DNA of 14,806 nucleotides from Candidatus Aenigmatarchaeota archaeon (GCA_015522745.1 WALQ01000037.1:1-14806), one strand, 5' to 3'. Shown: positions 6,379-13,226, counted from the stretch's first letter. The notes: a model not told the origin generated them from the letters alone. Made by a program: numbers and translations.

Positions 6379-6465
6379 GCTGGGGTAGCCAAGCCTGGTC
6401 CACGGCGCAGGTCTGGAAAACCTGTTCCTCACAAGGGAGCGTGGGTTCAAATCCCACCCCCAGCG
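6379..6465 (+). tRNA. tRNA-Ser (anticodon GGA)
   Basis: Acceptor stem GCTGGGG (6379-6385) pairs with CCCCAGC (6458-6464), with discriminator G. Anticodon stem CAGGT/ACCTG encloses loop CTGGAAA with anticodon GGA at 6415-6417. The T-arm is GTGGG-TTCAAAT-CCCAC. A long variable arm (about 6425-6440) makes it a class II tRNA, as expected for serine. CCA is not encoded. A TATA-like TTTAAAAA (6346-6353) follows the Trm112 stop codon. Confidence 0.95.
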
Positions 6466-6470
6466 TCAGA

Positions 6471-6634
6471 AAAGCCCTTTGGAAAAGGGCTTTAGCCTAA
6501 ACTTTTATTCGGTCCTTTAGAAAAGTCTCTTCTTAAGAGGCTTTGGCAAAACCCTTTCTTGAAAGAAAGCGTTTTATCGTAAAGAACATTTTAGCTCTTT
6601 CCGCTAGAGCGCTTTCTCTCTGAGAAAGGGCTCT
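6471..6634. repeat. Array of four related hairpins between two convergent tRNA genes
   Basis: Four palindromes share one design: five outer pairs, a variable sixth position, then CTTT or a close variant, and a loop of three or four bases. Hairpin 1 is 6471-6493 (AAAGCCCTTT/AAAGGGCTTT, loop GGA, perfect). Hairpin 2 is 6522-6544 (AAAGTCTCTT/AAGAGGCTTT, loop CTT, one T-G wobble). Hairpin 3 is 6548-6575 (loop TGAA, one C-C mismatch). Hairpin 4 is 6606-6634 (loop TCT, one G-G mismatch). Hairpin 1 begins five bases past tRNA-Ser and hairpin 4 ends two bases from the 3' end of tRNA-Val. No gene is seen between them. They may be terminators, processing signals or a mobile palindromic element. Confidence 0.7.
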
Positions 6635-6636
6635 TA

Positions 6637-6709
6637 TGGGTCCGGGCGGATTTGAACCGCCGACCTTCGCCTTGTAAGGGCGACGTCATAACCACTAGAC
6701 CACGGACCC
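6637..6709 (-). tRNA. tRNA-Val (anticodon TAC)
   Basis: On the minus strand the acceptor stem GGGTCCG pairs with CGGACCC, with discriminator A. Anticodon stem TCGCC/GGCGA encloses loop CTTACAA with anticodon TAC (plus-strand 6674-6676). The T-arm is GCGG-TTCAAAT-CCGC. It is 73 bases long without an encoded CCA. An A/T-rich TATA-like block lies at about 6720-6737, at the right distance upstream. Confidence 0.95.
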
Positions 6710-6754
6710 GCGCCGCAGACTTATAATAATATTATTTATTCTACTCCTGAAAAA

Positions 6755-6762
6755 TTTAAATA
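6755..6762 (+). promoter_or_regulatory. TATA element of the acyl-CoA-synthetase-like gene
   Basis: TTTAAATA is centred 25.5 bases before the ATG at 6784, implying a leaderless mRNA. The divergent tRNA-Val starts at 6709 and has a separate A/T block nearer to it. Confidence 0.6.
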
Positions 6763-6783
6763 CCATTTATCCAATTTACAAAT

Positions 6784-8214
6784 ATGACAGAACGCGTCGT
6801 TGATCGAATAGCACAGTCGGATGGAAAGTTGATTTACAAGAATGGAGAATGGAAAGAAATCAGCGCATTCGAGCTCGCCAACTGGGCAAAAAAGTTTTAC
6901 GGCGGAACTCAGTACCTATCAAAAGGGAAGAGCGTCGGCGTCTTCATGACGCCAGGACTCGAAGAAGCAATTTCAGTCATATCGGGAGGCGTCACAATTT
7001 TTCCATTCTACTTCGGCAAGAAGAAGCTTGACCCGTACTACGTCAAAAAATCCAAGGTGCGCACAATCGTCACCGATTCGACGCCCGCGACGATTGAAAC
7101 GCTAAAACGCCTTGGTGGCAAGTATACAATAATTTCAACGGACGAGAAGTACAAGCACGATTCCGGCAATCTAAAAATAATACCGTTCGAGTACGTTTCC
7201 GGTGATTGCAAAGGCGATGAAAATTACATGCTCTTCACATCCGGAACGACCGGTGACTCGAAGCTCGTCATACTCACGCAAAAGAACATAAGCAAGAACA
7301 TAGAACAGTTTGAAGAGTTCGTAGACTATTACGGCGCCAAGGGAAAGAAAATTTACAACCCTCTTCCATGGTTTCATTCATACGGTCTTACAATCGGCGT
7401 CCTCGGCCCGCTCGCACTCGGCATGCAGCCGATAATAGGAAGCGGCCTCAAGAACGTTATGCCGGACATAAAAGAAAATCAACCGTACGGAATAATTTAC
7501 GTCCCGCTTTTCTACTACAAGTTCAAGAACGAAGTTGAGAAGAGCATGGACAAAAAGTTGAAGGGCACCCCAAAGTTCTTGCGCCCGTTCATAAAATGGT
7601 TCTTGTACAACACGCCCGCCGTGAAGAAGAAAATTCGCGGGGAGCTCGGAAACGCCAAATTTCTTGTGTCTGGTGGGGCGGCCATTGACGACGACGTGAA
7701 ATCATTCTACAGAAAATTCGCCCATTTCATAAACGGATATGGCATAACCGAAGCGAGCCCGCTCATAGCCGTCGACGATGGAAAGTACTTTCGCTTTGTC
7801 AAAGACATAAAGTACGAGATCGTGGGTGGTGTACTTTACGTCAGCGGGGATAACATATCACCAGGCTATTACAAAGGCGAAAAGATTGATCGATTGAACA
7901 CAGGTGATATAGTTGAATTACATGGAAATAAGTTCGAGATAGCCGGACGCAAGAAAAACATAATCGTCCTCCCAAACGGTGAAAACGTATCTCCGGAAAA
8001 AATAGAGAGTAAATTCATGGAGCGTGACTGTGTAGCAAAAGTCGTGTATACCGACAAGGAATTAGTTGCAATTGTGGACAGGAATCTTTCACCATTGCCA
8101 ACGAAGGAAGATTTGAATGAAATAAACAAAGAGCTTCCAATCCACGAAAGAGTTTCAAGAGTTGTGGAAGGGAAAATTGACATGACACCAACGTTCAAGA
8201 TAAAAAGAACGTGA
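6784..8214 (+). CDS. AMP-forming acyl-CoA synthetase-like enzyme (ANL superfamily)
   Basis: ANL enzymes activate a carboxylic acid with ATP to an acyl-adenylate and usually pass it to CoA. The ATP-binding A3 motif TSGTTGDSK is at 152-160, A5 GYGITEAS at 318-325, A7 TGD at 373-375, the hinge/A8 region GRKKNIIVLPNGENVSP at 388-404, and A10 TPTFKIKR at 468-475 with the likely catalytic lysine K472. The segment PFIKWFLYNTPAVKKKIRGELG resembles long-chain acyl-CoA ligases. At 476 residues it is shorter than bacterial FadD (about 560) and stops two residues after the A10 motif, lacking the usual C-terminal tail. No membrane segment is seen. Beta-oxidation or lipid genes are absent nearby, so the acid substrate is unknown. 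It stands alone with its own TATA element. Confidence 0.85.
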   Translation: MTERVVDRIAQSDGKLIYKNGEWKEISAFELANWAKKFYGGTQYLSKGKSVGVFMTPGLEEAISVISGGVTIFPFYFGKKKLDPYYVKKSKVRTIVTDSTPATIETLKRLGGKYTIISTDEKYKHDSGNLKIIPFEYVSGDCKGDENYMLFTSGTTGDSKLVILTQKNISKNIEQFEEFVDYYGAKGKKIYNPLPWFHSYGLTIGVLGPLALGMQPIIGSGLKNVMPDIKENQPYGIIYVPLFYYKFKNEVEKSMDKKLKGTPKFLRPFIKWFLYNTPAVKKKIRGELGNAKFLVSGGAAIDDDVKSFYRKFAHFINGYGITEASPLIAVDDGKYFRFVKDIKYEIVGGVLYVSGDNISPGYYKGEKIDRLNTGDIVELHGNKFEIAGRKKNIIVLPNGENVSPEKIESKFMERDCVAKVVYTDKELVAIVDRNLSPLPTKEDLNEINKELPIHERVSRVVEGKIDMTPTFKIKRT

Positions 8215-8252
8215 AATTTCAATCAATTTAAAAATTTTATTCAATTCTTATC

Positions 8253-9107
8253 ATGACAAAGGCAATTGCGCTCATATCAGGCGGGCTTGATAGCATACTC
8301 GCCGCAAAGATAATTGAAAGCGTGGGCGTTGAAGTAATTGGCATTCACTTCTTACTTCCGTTTCAAAAGAAGAGGAAAATAAAATTCTACGGAATAAACG
8401 TCGTTGACGTGGAGGTCGGCGAGGATTACTTCACCATTCTCCGCAATCCAAAGCACGGATTCGGGCGCGCGATGAACCCTTGCATAGACTGCAAGATATT
8501 CCTGCTTAAGAAAGCAAAGGAGCTCATGAAGAAGTACGGAGCGGACTTCATAGTCAATGGGGACGTTCTCGGTCAGCGCCCAATGTCCCAGAACAAAAGC
8601 GCGATGAAAATAATAGAAAAGGAAGCCTGCGTCGAAGGGCTGCTCGTTCGTCCTCTTACAGCAAAAAACCTCTTGTTGACAATTCCAGAGAAGAGCGGAC
8701 TCGTAAGGCGCGAACTCCTTTATGACATACGTGGGCGATCAAGAAAGCGTCAGATTGAGATCGCCAAAAAGTTTGGTATCGTGGACTATGAACAGCCGGC
8801 CGGTGGCTGCCGCCTCACAGAAATCGCATACGCCGAAAAACTGAAAAAGCGCCTTGAGCTCGGTCCGCTGAAAATGGACGACGTTCCGTTTTTGAGCATC
8901 GGACGCCATTTCTTCGAAGGGTCGTGGATAATCCTTGGCCGCAACGAGAGCGAGAACAAGGAGCTCGAGAAATTGGCGAAAAAAGGCGATTTGCTCATCA
9001 TACCCGAGTTTCCCGGTCCGACGGCTTTGATAAGAGGAAGAGCAAAGAACGTTCAGCGCGCGCTTGAGCTCATTTGGGAACATTCAAAAAAGAAGAAAAG
9101 AGTTTAA
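8253..9107 (+). CDS. PP-loop ATPase, MnmA/ThiI-like tRNA thiolation enzyme with extra C-terminal domain
   Basis: The family adenylates a base in tRNA and replaces oxygen with sulphur. The PP-loop SGGLDS is at 9-14. NPCIDCK (76-81) matches the NPCxxCN region that holds one catalytic cysteine in MnmA (C77), and PAGGC (182-186) matches the second active-site cysteine (C186). C80 could form a metal or disulphide site with C77. After about residue 205 the sequence FLSIGRHFFEGSWIILGRNESENKEL...GDLLIIPEFPGPTALIRG resembles the NFACT-R (DUF814) RNA-binding type of domain. This likeness is from pattern memory and is less certain. The protein has 284 residues. A weak TATA (TTTAAAAA, 8227-8234) precedes the ATG at 8253. 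The stop TAA overlaps the convergent Nudix-like gene's stop. The modified position (U34, U8 or U54) cannot be told. Confidence 0.75.
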   Translation: MTKAIALISGGLDSILAAKIIESVGVEVIGIHFLLPFQKKRKIKFYGINVVDVEVGEDYFTILRNPKHGFGRAMNPCIDCKIFLLKKAKELMKKYGADFIVNGDVLGQRPMSQNKSAMKIIEKEACVEGLLVRPLTAKNLLLTIPEKSGLVRRELLYDIRGRSRKRQIEIAKKFGIVDYEQPAGGCRLTEIAYAEKLKKRLELGPLKMDDVPFLSIGRHFFEGSWIILGRNESENKELEKLAKKGDLLIIPEFPGPTALIRGRAKNVQRALELIWEHSKKKKRV

Positions 9108-10066
9108 GCGAGCTCTTTTTCCCATTTATCGAGCTCTCTTAATATCTGGTCTTTGCCCGATAATCCATGAATATCTTGTGTTGCCGTAACCGCCGTAGGA
9201 GTTAGTGGATACATGACATCTTTTTCTTCAACTTTTCCGTCTGAATGTACGATTATTGCTTTATATGGCAGACCTTCGATCGCATCTTTGAGAACATTCG
9301 TTGGAACAATGACGATATCCCTTCCAAATCCTTCGCTGTCTATAGGTCGTATTTTCTTTGATTTTATATCATTGATATCGACGTAAACGTTCAGTATCCC
9401 GAGCGAATCTATTCCGTTTGTTCTTGGATCGAGATTGATGAATGGAACGTATATTTCTTTTTTTCCACCATCGTACGAAATGTCTATTTTTTTATCACCT
9501 ACAGCCAACTCCGACCCAATATTTTCTAATTTACTTGCATAGATATCATATTTCTTTGCATTTTCAAGTATCTTTTTGGTTAAACTTTCTTTTTTCTCGT
9601 CGGGAAGATGGTTTATGACTGCTGGAGAATATATTTTACCCTCTTTGGCAAATGCTATCTCTTCGACCCCTTCACGAATTATCGTTTCATATGGGTTATA
9701 TATCTCTTTCTGATCCTTCCCGAGACCGGATGCAACTGTCAAATGGTTTGGATAGGTTGGTGCACCCTCATCACGAAGAAGAAATATTGCATAATCATCG
9801 CCGATTGAATACCCGAGCCCTCCGGCAGGCCACCTAAATGGATGGCCAAATGCATTTGCATCACCATTAAAAATAGATCTCCATGCCCGTATCTTTTCTT
9901 CTGGTGTTTTATAATGACCAAGATCGCTCTCTATGGCCTTTCTTGCTTCCTTTGTAGTCACGTGGTCTGGATTTTCTGGTATATAAACCATTATCTTTGA
10001 TATGTCTCCATTGCCATTTATACTAAAATCTCCATCATACAATTTTATGATGTCAAAGTTTGCCAT
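9104..10066 (-). CDS. Nudix-like protein with large C-terminal region
   Basis: The product is 320 residues. Residues about 90-140 resemble a Nudix hydrolase: DYAIFLLRDEGAP (91-103), a Gly loop SGLGKDQKE (113-121) and a helix ETIIREGVEEIAF (127-139) with the REuxEE core (R131, E132, E135, E136). Spacing before the helix departs from the strict GX5EX7REUXEEXGU signature, so activity on nucleoside diphosphate derivatives is only likely. The first 85 residues and the part after 150 are not recognised. A beta-rich C-terminal half (KKEIYVPFINLD, GILNVYVDINDI) is visible. CGGGGTG (plus-strand 10074-10080) is a good ribosome-binding site seven bases before the ATG, with a TATA at about 10111-10120. 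The gene looks more A/T-rich than its neighbours, which hints at acquisition from elsewhere. It is convergent with the PP-loop gene. Confidence 0.6.
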   Translation of the reverse strand: MANFDIIKLYDGDFSINGNGDISKIMVYIPENPDHVTTKEARKAIESDLGHYKTPEEKIRAWRSIFNGDANAFGHPFRWPAGGLGYSIGDDYAIFLLRDEGAPTYPNHLTVASGLGKDQKEIYNPYETIIREGVEEIAFAKEGKIYSPAVINHLPDEKKESLTKKILENAKKYDIYASKLENIGSELAVGDKKIDISYDGGKKEIYVPFINLDPRTNGIDSLGILNVYVDINDIKSKKIRPIDSEGFGRDIVIVPTNVLKDAIEGLPYKAIIVHSDGKVEEKDVMYPLTPTAVTATQDIHGLSGKDQILRELDKWEKELA

Positions 10067-10110
10067 TTTTTTACACCCCGGTTTTTATTATTTAGTAATT
10101 AATAGAAATC

Positions 10111-10120
10111 TTTTTAAAAT
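10111..10120 (-). promoter_or_regulatory. TATA element of the Nudix-like gene
   Basis: Read on the minus strand, ATTTTAAAAA lies about 49 bases before the ATG at 10066. This predicts a leader of roughly 24 bases that holds the strong GGGGTG ribosome-binding site. Confidence 0.45.
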
Positions 10121-10205
10121 TTATCATTTTTGAGTCGATGCATATTTTTAGGACTATTAAATATATTAATATTTTACTGTTGTTATAATAATGACCTCAG
10201 GATGA

Positions 10206-10280
10206 GCTCCGGTAGTCTAGTCCGGTCAAGGATGTCGGCCTTTCGAGCCGAGGACACGGGTTCAAATCCCGTCCGGAGCA
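10206..10280 (+). tRNA. tRNA-Glu (anticodon TTC)
   Basis: Acceptor stem GCTCCGG (10206-10212) pairs with CCGGAGC (10273-10279), with discriminator A. Anticodon stem TCGGC/GCCGA encloses loop CTTTCGA with anticodon TTC at 10242-10244. The T-arm is CGGG-TTCAAAT-CCCG. It is 75 bases long without CCA. Its trailer carries a repeat shared with tRNA-His. Confidence 0.95.
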
Positions 10281-10300
10281 TTTCTATTTTAATTCGGACA

Positions 10301-10324
10301 TGGGTTCATTTCGAAGACCGCAGG
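10301..10324 (+). repeat. Dispersed tRNA-trailer repeat, copy 1 (after tRNA-Glu)
   Basis: This 24-base stretch, from TGGGTTCATTTCGAAGACCG to GCAGG, recurs at 13795-13818 with two mismatches, and its first 16 bases recur at 13884-13899. It starts 20 bases after tRNA-Glu. CATTTC within it can pair with GAAATG just downstream (10323-10330 region) to form a six-base stem. Confidence 0.7.
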
Positions 10325-10415
10325 AAATGTCGAGCTCATTCTAAGTATTCCATTAATTCATAGTGCGTGTGAGTTTCAAAAGTCGTGGAAGTCGAATATT
10401 CATAGAGCTCGATCA

Positions 10416-11660
10416 TCACGGGAACTTCCTTATGAAGTAGAGCAGGCTCATCGGCTTCACGTTCAATCTAACCTCGCGCACACCCTTCACGAAAAGCGCC
10501 GCCATTAAAATGCGGAGCGCGCCCGAGATGACAAAAATGAACGCAAGCGACTTCAACGGCGTGAGCACACCGCCGAATGAGCTCCCCAGGAATATTCCAA
10601 TGCCCGTGAGCGCGTTCGTGTACGCAGCGCAGAGGCCACGGCGTTCGCGCGTCACTGCGTCGAAAATGAAGTTGAATGAGCTCAGGTTGAACCCAGCCCA
10701 GAAGAATCCATTCACCGCCTTCAAAACACCGAGGTAGAGCGGACTCCCGGACAGGAGCCACAGCAACGGAAACGCCCCTATGAAGAAGCTGGAAATTTCA
10801 AGCACCTTTTTATTGCCGACTTCATCCGACACTTTTCCCCAGAATCCCATGCCTATCGTCAGCCCTATGTACGTCGCAACCGTGAGCGCGGTATACGTCG
10901 CGTACGAGAACCCGAGGTTCTTGAGCATGTAAACCGTGAAGAACGGTGCCGCTATGTACACGGACATTGTCATGAGGCCTATGAAAAGCGCGAAGCGCCC
11001 GAAGTTGTTTCTCGGCGCCTTCCTCATAAATTGCGTAAACGAAAAGTAGCGCTCCCTGCTCATCTTGAAGTGCGGCTCATAGTGCTTCGTTAGAAGCACG
11101 CCCGAGACAAACCTTCCGAAAAACGCCAGCAGAAACGCAATCGCAAACCCTATCATGACGTTGTACGCGCGGAACCTGTCAAGAAGGAGTCCGACAATTC
11201 CCATGCTGACTATCTGTGTTATTATGACTATTCTGCTCCGCAGGCCGAAGAACTTGCCGCGTATGGATTCGGGTATTATGTCGCTTATCCACGAGCGCCA
11301 AGCGGGCGAGATGAAGGCGTTCATCGCCGTGCTTATCGTGAAGAGAAGTATGAGTATGTAGGATATGTTTCCATGAAAAAAAGATAGTAATAATATAGGC
11401 AGCCACATCGCCGCCTGAACGAATACGGAGCTCACCACAATCCTCTTTCTGTCGTGCTTCTCCATGAGCTTCGGTGTGAACATCTGTATCACGGACGAGA
11501 AGAGGTTCGGAATGGCCGAGAGCATCGAGACCTGAAAATTTGTCGCCCCAAAGGCAAGCGCGTACGGCGTGACAAAGTTGTTACCAGCGCCAACGCTAAC
11601 TGCATAAGATGCTCCTTCCTTGATACTGAGTTTCATAGTTCGTTTGCGCTCGGATTCCAT
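10416..11660 (-). CDS. Major facilitator superfamily (MFS) transporter
   Basis: It is a 12-segment secondary transporter of the cytoplasmic membrane. The 414-residue product has two halves. The first carries SWISDIIPESIRGKFFGLRSR, typical of the cytoplasmic loop after helix 4 in many prokaryotic MFS carriers. The second half carries a motif-A-like loop GKVSDEVGNKKVLEIS between helices. A central basic hydrophilic loop separates them (HYEPHFKMSRERYFSFTQFMRK). The frame opens at a GTG (11675), but the ATG at 11660 is 26.5 bases from the TATA element centred at 11686.5, so it is preferred. Its terminus MESERKRTMKLS is cytoplasmic and basic. The substrate cannot be predicted, and the neighbours (tRNAs and AlaX) give no clue. 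Confidence 0.85.
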   Translation of the reverse strand: MESERKRTMKLSIKEGASYAVSVGAGNNFVTPYALAFGATNFQVSMLSAIPNLFSSVIQMFTPKLMEKHDRKRIVVSSVFVQAAMWLPILLLSFFHGNISYILILLFTISTAMNAFISPAWRSWISDIIPESIRGKFFGLRSRIVIITQIVSMGIVGLLLDRFRAYNVMIGFAIAFLLAFFGRFVSGVLLTKHYEPHFKMSRERYFSFTQFMRKAPRNNFGRFALFIGLMTMSVYIAAPFFTVYMLKNLGFSYATYTALTVATYIGLTIGMGFWGKVSDEVGNKKVLEISSFFIGAFPLLWLLSGSPLYLGVLKAVNGFFWAGFNLSSFNFIFDAVTRERRGLCAAYTNALTGIGIFLGSSFGGVLTPLKSLAFIFVISGALRILMAALFVKGVREVRLNVKPMSLLYFIRKFP

Positions 11661-11682
11661 ACCACTTACTTTCACGTCAATA

Positions 11683-11690
11683 ATTTAAAT
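11683..11690. promoter_or_regulatory. Palindromic TATA element between the MFS gene and tRNA-Leu
   Basis: ATTTAAAT is a perfect palindrome. Its centre is 26.5 bases from the MFS ATG (11660, minus) and 33.5 bases from the first base of tRNA-Leu (11720, plus). The second distance fits a short 5' leader removed by RNase P. It can serve both directions. Confidence 0.55.
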
Positions 11691-11719
11691 ATTATTAGAA
11701 ATAATACAAAGAGTAGCAA

Positions 11720-11805
11720 GCGGGGGTGGCCGAGCCTGGTCAAAGGTGCAAGGTTGAGGGCCTTGTCGCTTAGTGCGTTCGAGGGTTCAAATCCCTTCCC
11801 CCGCA
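11720..11805 (+). tRNA. tRNA-Leu (anticodon GAG)
   Basis: Acceptor stem GCGGGGG (11720-11726) pairs with CCCCCGC (11798-11804), with discriminator A. Anticodon stem CAAGG/CCTTG encloses loop TTGAGGG with anticodon GAG at 11756-11758. A long variable arm (about 11766-11783) fits class II leucine tRNA. The T-arm is GAGGG-TTCAAAT-CCCTT. CCA is not encoded. Confidence 0.95.
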
Positions 11806-11810
11806 CTTCC

Positions 11811-11818
11811 TTTTTAAA
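11811..11818 (+). promoter_or_regulatory. TATA element of alaX
   Basis: TTTTTAAA starts only six bases after the 3' end of tRNA-Leu. It is centred 25.5 bases before the alaX ATG at 11840, so the alaX mRNA is probably leaderless. Confidence 0.6.
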
Positions 11819-11839
11819 TCTTCGTCTATTTCTTCTTGT

Positions 11840-12955
11840 ATGACGGAATTGCTTTTTTACAAAGACCCTTACATCAAGGAGTTCGACGCACGCATAGTGA
11901 AGATAGACGGGAACAAGATTTATCTTGACAAAACCGCATTCTACCCGGAAGGTGGCGGGCAGCCGTCCGACCGCGGAAAGATAATCGGCGACGGATTTGA
12001 GCTCGATGTCGTTGACGTTCAAAAGGACGGCGACGTTGCGCACATAGTCCGCACGTCAAAGGGTGTGAAGCTCGGAAGTGTTCATTGTAAAATCGATTGG
12101 AACCGCCGCTACGACTTTATGCAGCAGCACACAGGGCACCACATACTCGCCGCGGCGATAAAGCGCGTGCTTGGGGTGGACGTTTTCGGGTCCGTGATTT
12201 TCGAAGATGTTAACAAAATGGAATTCGAACGCGACCCGCGGGAAAGCATACGAAAAATCGAGGCGCTTGCAAACGGTGTTGTGTGGTCATCACTACCCGT
12301 GAAAACGAGCGTACACGCGCGCAGCAACATTCCGAGCGATTTGAGAAAGAGTCCTAAGGAAGGCATCTCTGAAGTTCGCGTTGTTAGGGTCGGTGACTTT
12401 GATGCAGTTCCGTGCGCAGGAACGCACGTCAAAAACTCGGCGGAAGTTGGCATCATAAAAATAACGAACGTGTATCGGAAAACGAAAGACGTATGGCGCG
12501 TCGAGTTCGTCTGCGGCTTCCGCACACTGAAATATATGAACGATGTTTTGGACGAGCGCAACAAACTTAAAGAAAAATTGAATTCGAGTAATCTCGTGGA
12601 AGCGGTTGAAAAGCTCTATGACGAGTGTGTAGAGCTCAGGAAGCGACTTCACGACATACAATTAGAGCTTGCGCTCGGAAAGGTTTCGAGGGATGGAAAG
12701 GTGTGCTATTACATAGGCGACATGGATATGAAGCTTATGGAAGAGCTCGCCGTGCGTATGAGCGACTGCAACATTGCGCTCGCATCAACTCGCGGCTACG
12801 TGCTCTTATCGAGCGGATCATTAGACGTAAAGAATTTAATGAAGGAAATCACAAATAAATTCGGCGGAAAAGGCGGCGGCGGAACAATTGTCCGCGCTGG
12901 TGGAGTGAGCAATCCTGTCAAAGCGCTTGAATACGCCGTGGAGAGAATGAGGTGA
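11840..12955 (+). CDS. alaX: AlaX-L alanyl-tRNA editing hydrolase with DHHA1 domain
   Basis: It acts in trans to deacylate tRNA-Ala mischarged with serine or glycine. The N-terminal beta-barrel-like domain (about 1-80) contains AFYPEGGGQPSDRG (33-46). The editing site has the zinc ligands of HxxxH (H97, H101 in QQHTGHHIL) and CxxxH (C192, H196 in CAGTH). A coiled-coil linker (about 235-275) leads to a C-terminal DHHA1-type domain with the glycine-rich FGGKGGGGTIVRAGG (341-355), which binds the tRNA elbow in AlaRS. At 371 residues it is the long AlaX form. It starts at an ATG with a TATA element at the leaderless distance. The stop TGA (12953-12955) overlaps the ribosome-binding site of the acylphosphatase gene, so the two form an operon. 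Confidence 0.93.
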   Translation: MTELLFYKDPYIKEFDARIVKIDGNKIYLDKTAFYPEGGGQPSDRGKIIGDGFELDVVDVQKDGDVAHIVRTSKGVKLGSVHCKIDWNRRYDFMQQHTGHHILAAAIKRVLGVDVFGSVIFEDVNKMEFERDPRESIRKIEALANGVVWSSLPVKTSVHARSNIPSDLRKSPKEGISEVRVVRVGDFDAVPCAGTHVKNSAEVGIIKITNVYRKTKDVWRVEFVCGFRTLKYMNDVLDERNKLKEKLNSSNLVEAVEKLYDECVELRKRLHDIQLELALGKVSRDGKVCYYIGDMDMKLMEELAVRMSDCNIALASTRGYVLLSSGSLDVKNLMKEITNKFGGKGGGGTIVRAGGVSNPVKALEYAVERMR

Positions 12956-12959
12956 TTTC

Positions 12960-13226
12960 ATGAGGACGGTTCACATATTCGTTTCCGGCACTGTGCAGGG
13001 TGTTGGTTTCAGATACTTTACAAAGTACGTTGCGCGCTCGCTAGGTATAAACGGCTGGGTAAAAAATCTCGAAGACGGACGTGTGGAAATAAAGACCACA
13101 GGAAGCGAGGAAGCGATTAAAAAGTTCATAGAAAAGATACGAAAGGGCCCGATAATGGCGAACGTGCGCTCGGTGTCCGTTGAGGATGTTCCACACGAGG
13201 ACTTCAACTTCTTTGAAATTTTATAG
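12960..13226 (+). CDS. acyP: Acylphosphatase
   Basis: It hydrolyses acyl phosphates such as carbamoyl phosphate and acetyl phosphate in the cytoplasm. The 88-residue product has the whole signature: GTVQGVGFRYF (10-20), with phosphate-binding R18, and GWVKNLEDGRVEI (32-44), with catalytic N36. GGTGAT (12951-12956) is the ribosome-binding site and overlaps the alaX stop codon. The gene is downstream of alaX in the same unit. A functional link with alanyl-tRNA editing is not known. Confidence 0.95.
   Translation: MRTVHIFVSGTVQGVGFRYFTKYVARSLGINGWVKNLEDGRVEIKTTGSEEAIKKFIEKIRKGPIMANVRSVSVEDVPHEDFNFFEIL

Noticed and set aside
6471..6634. Possible CRISPR array in the hairpin region
   Set aside because: Units are short palindromes at uneven spacing (51, 26 and 62 bases between successive ends or starts), with no constant repeat and no cas genes.
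10130..10363. 77-codon plus-strand frame across tRNA-Glu
   Set aside because: It runs straight through the tRNA gene, and its tail GSNPVRS is the usual translation of a T-arm.
10281..10415. Small RNA with C/D boxes between tRNA-Glu and the MFS gene
   Set aside because: No convincing C (RTGATGA) and D (CTGA) box pair could be seen; only the trailer repeat stands out.
10468..10761. Extra minus-strand and plus-strand frames within the MFS gene
   Set aside because: Alternative frames of a G/C-richer stretch with no motifs; the MFS frame shows clear membrane segments.
11454..12043. Frames running across tRNA-Leu on both strands (11454-11843 plus, 11672-12043 minus)
   Set aside because: Both read through the tRNA and overlap better-supported genes (MFS, AlaX).
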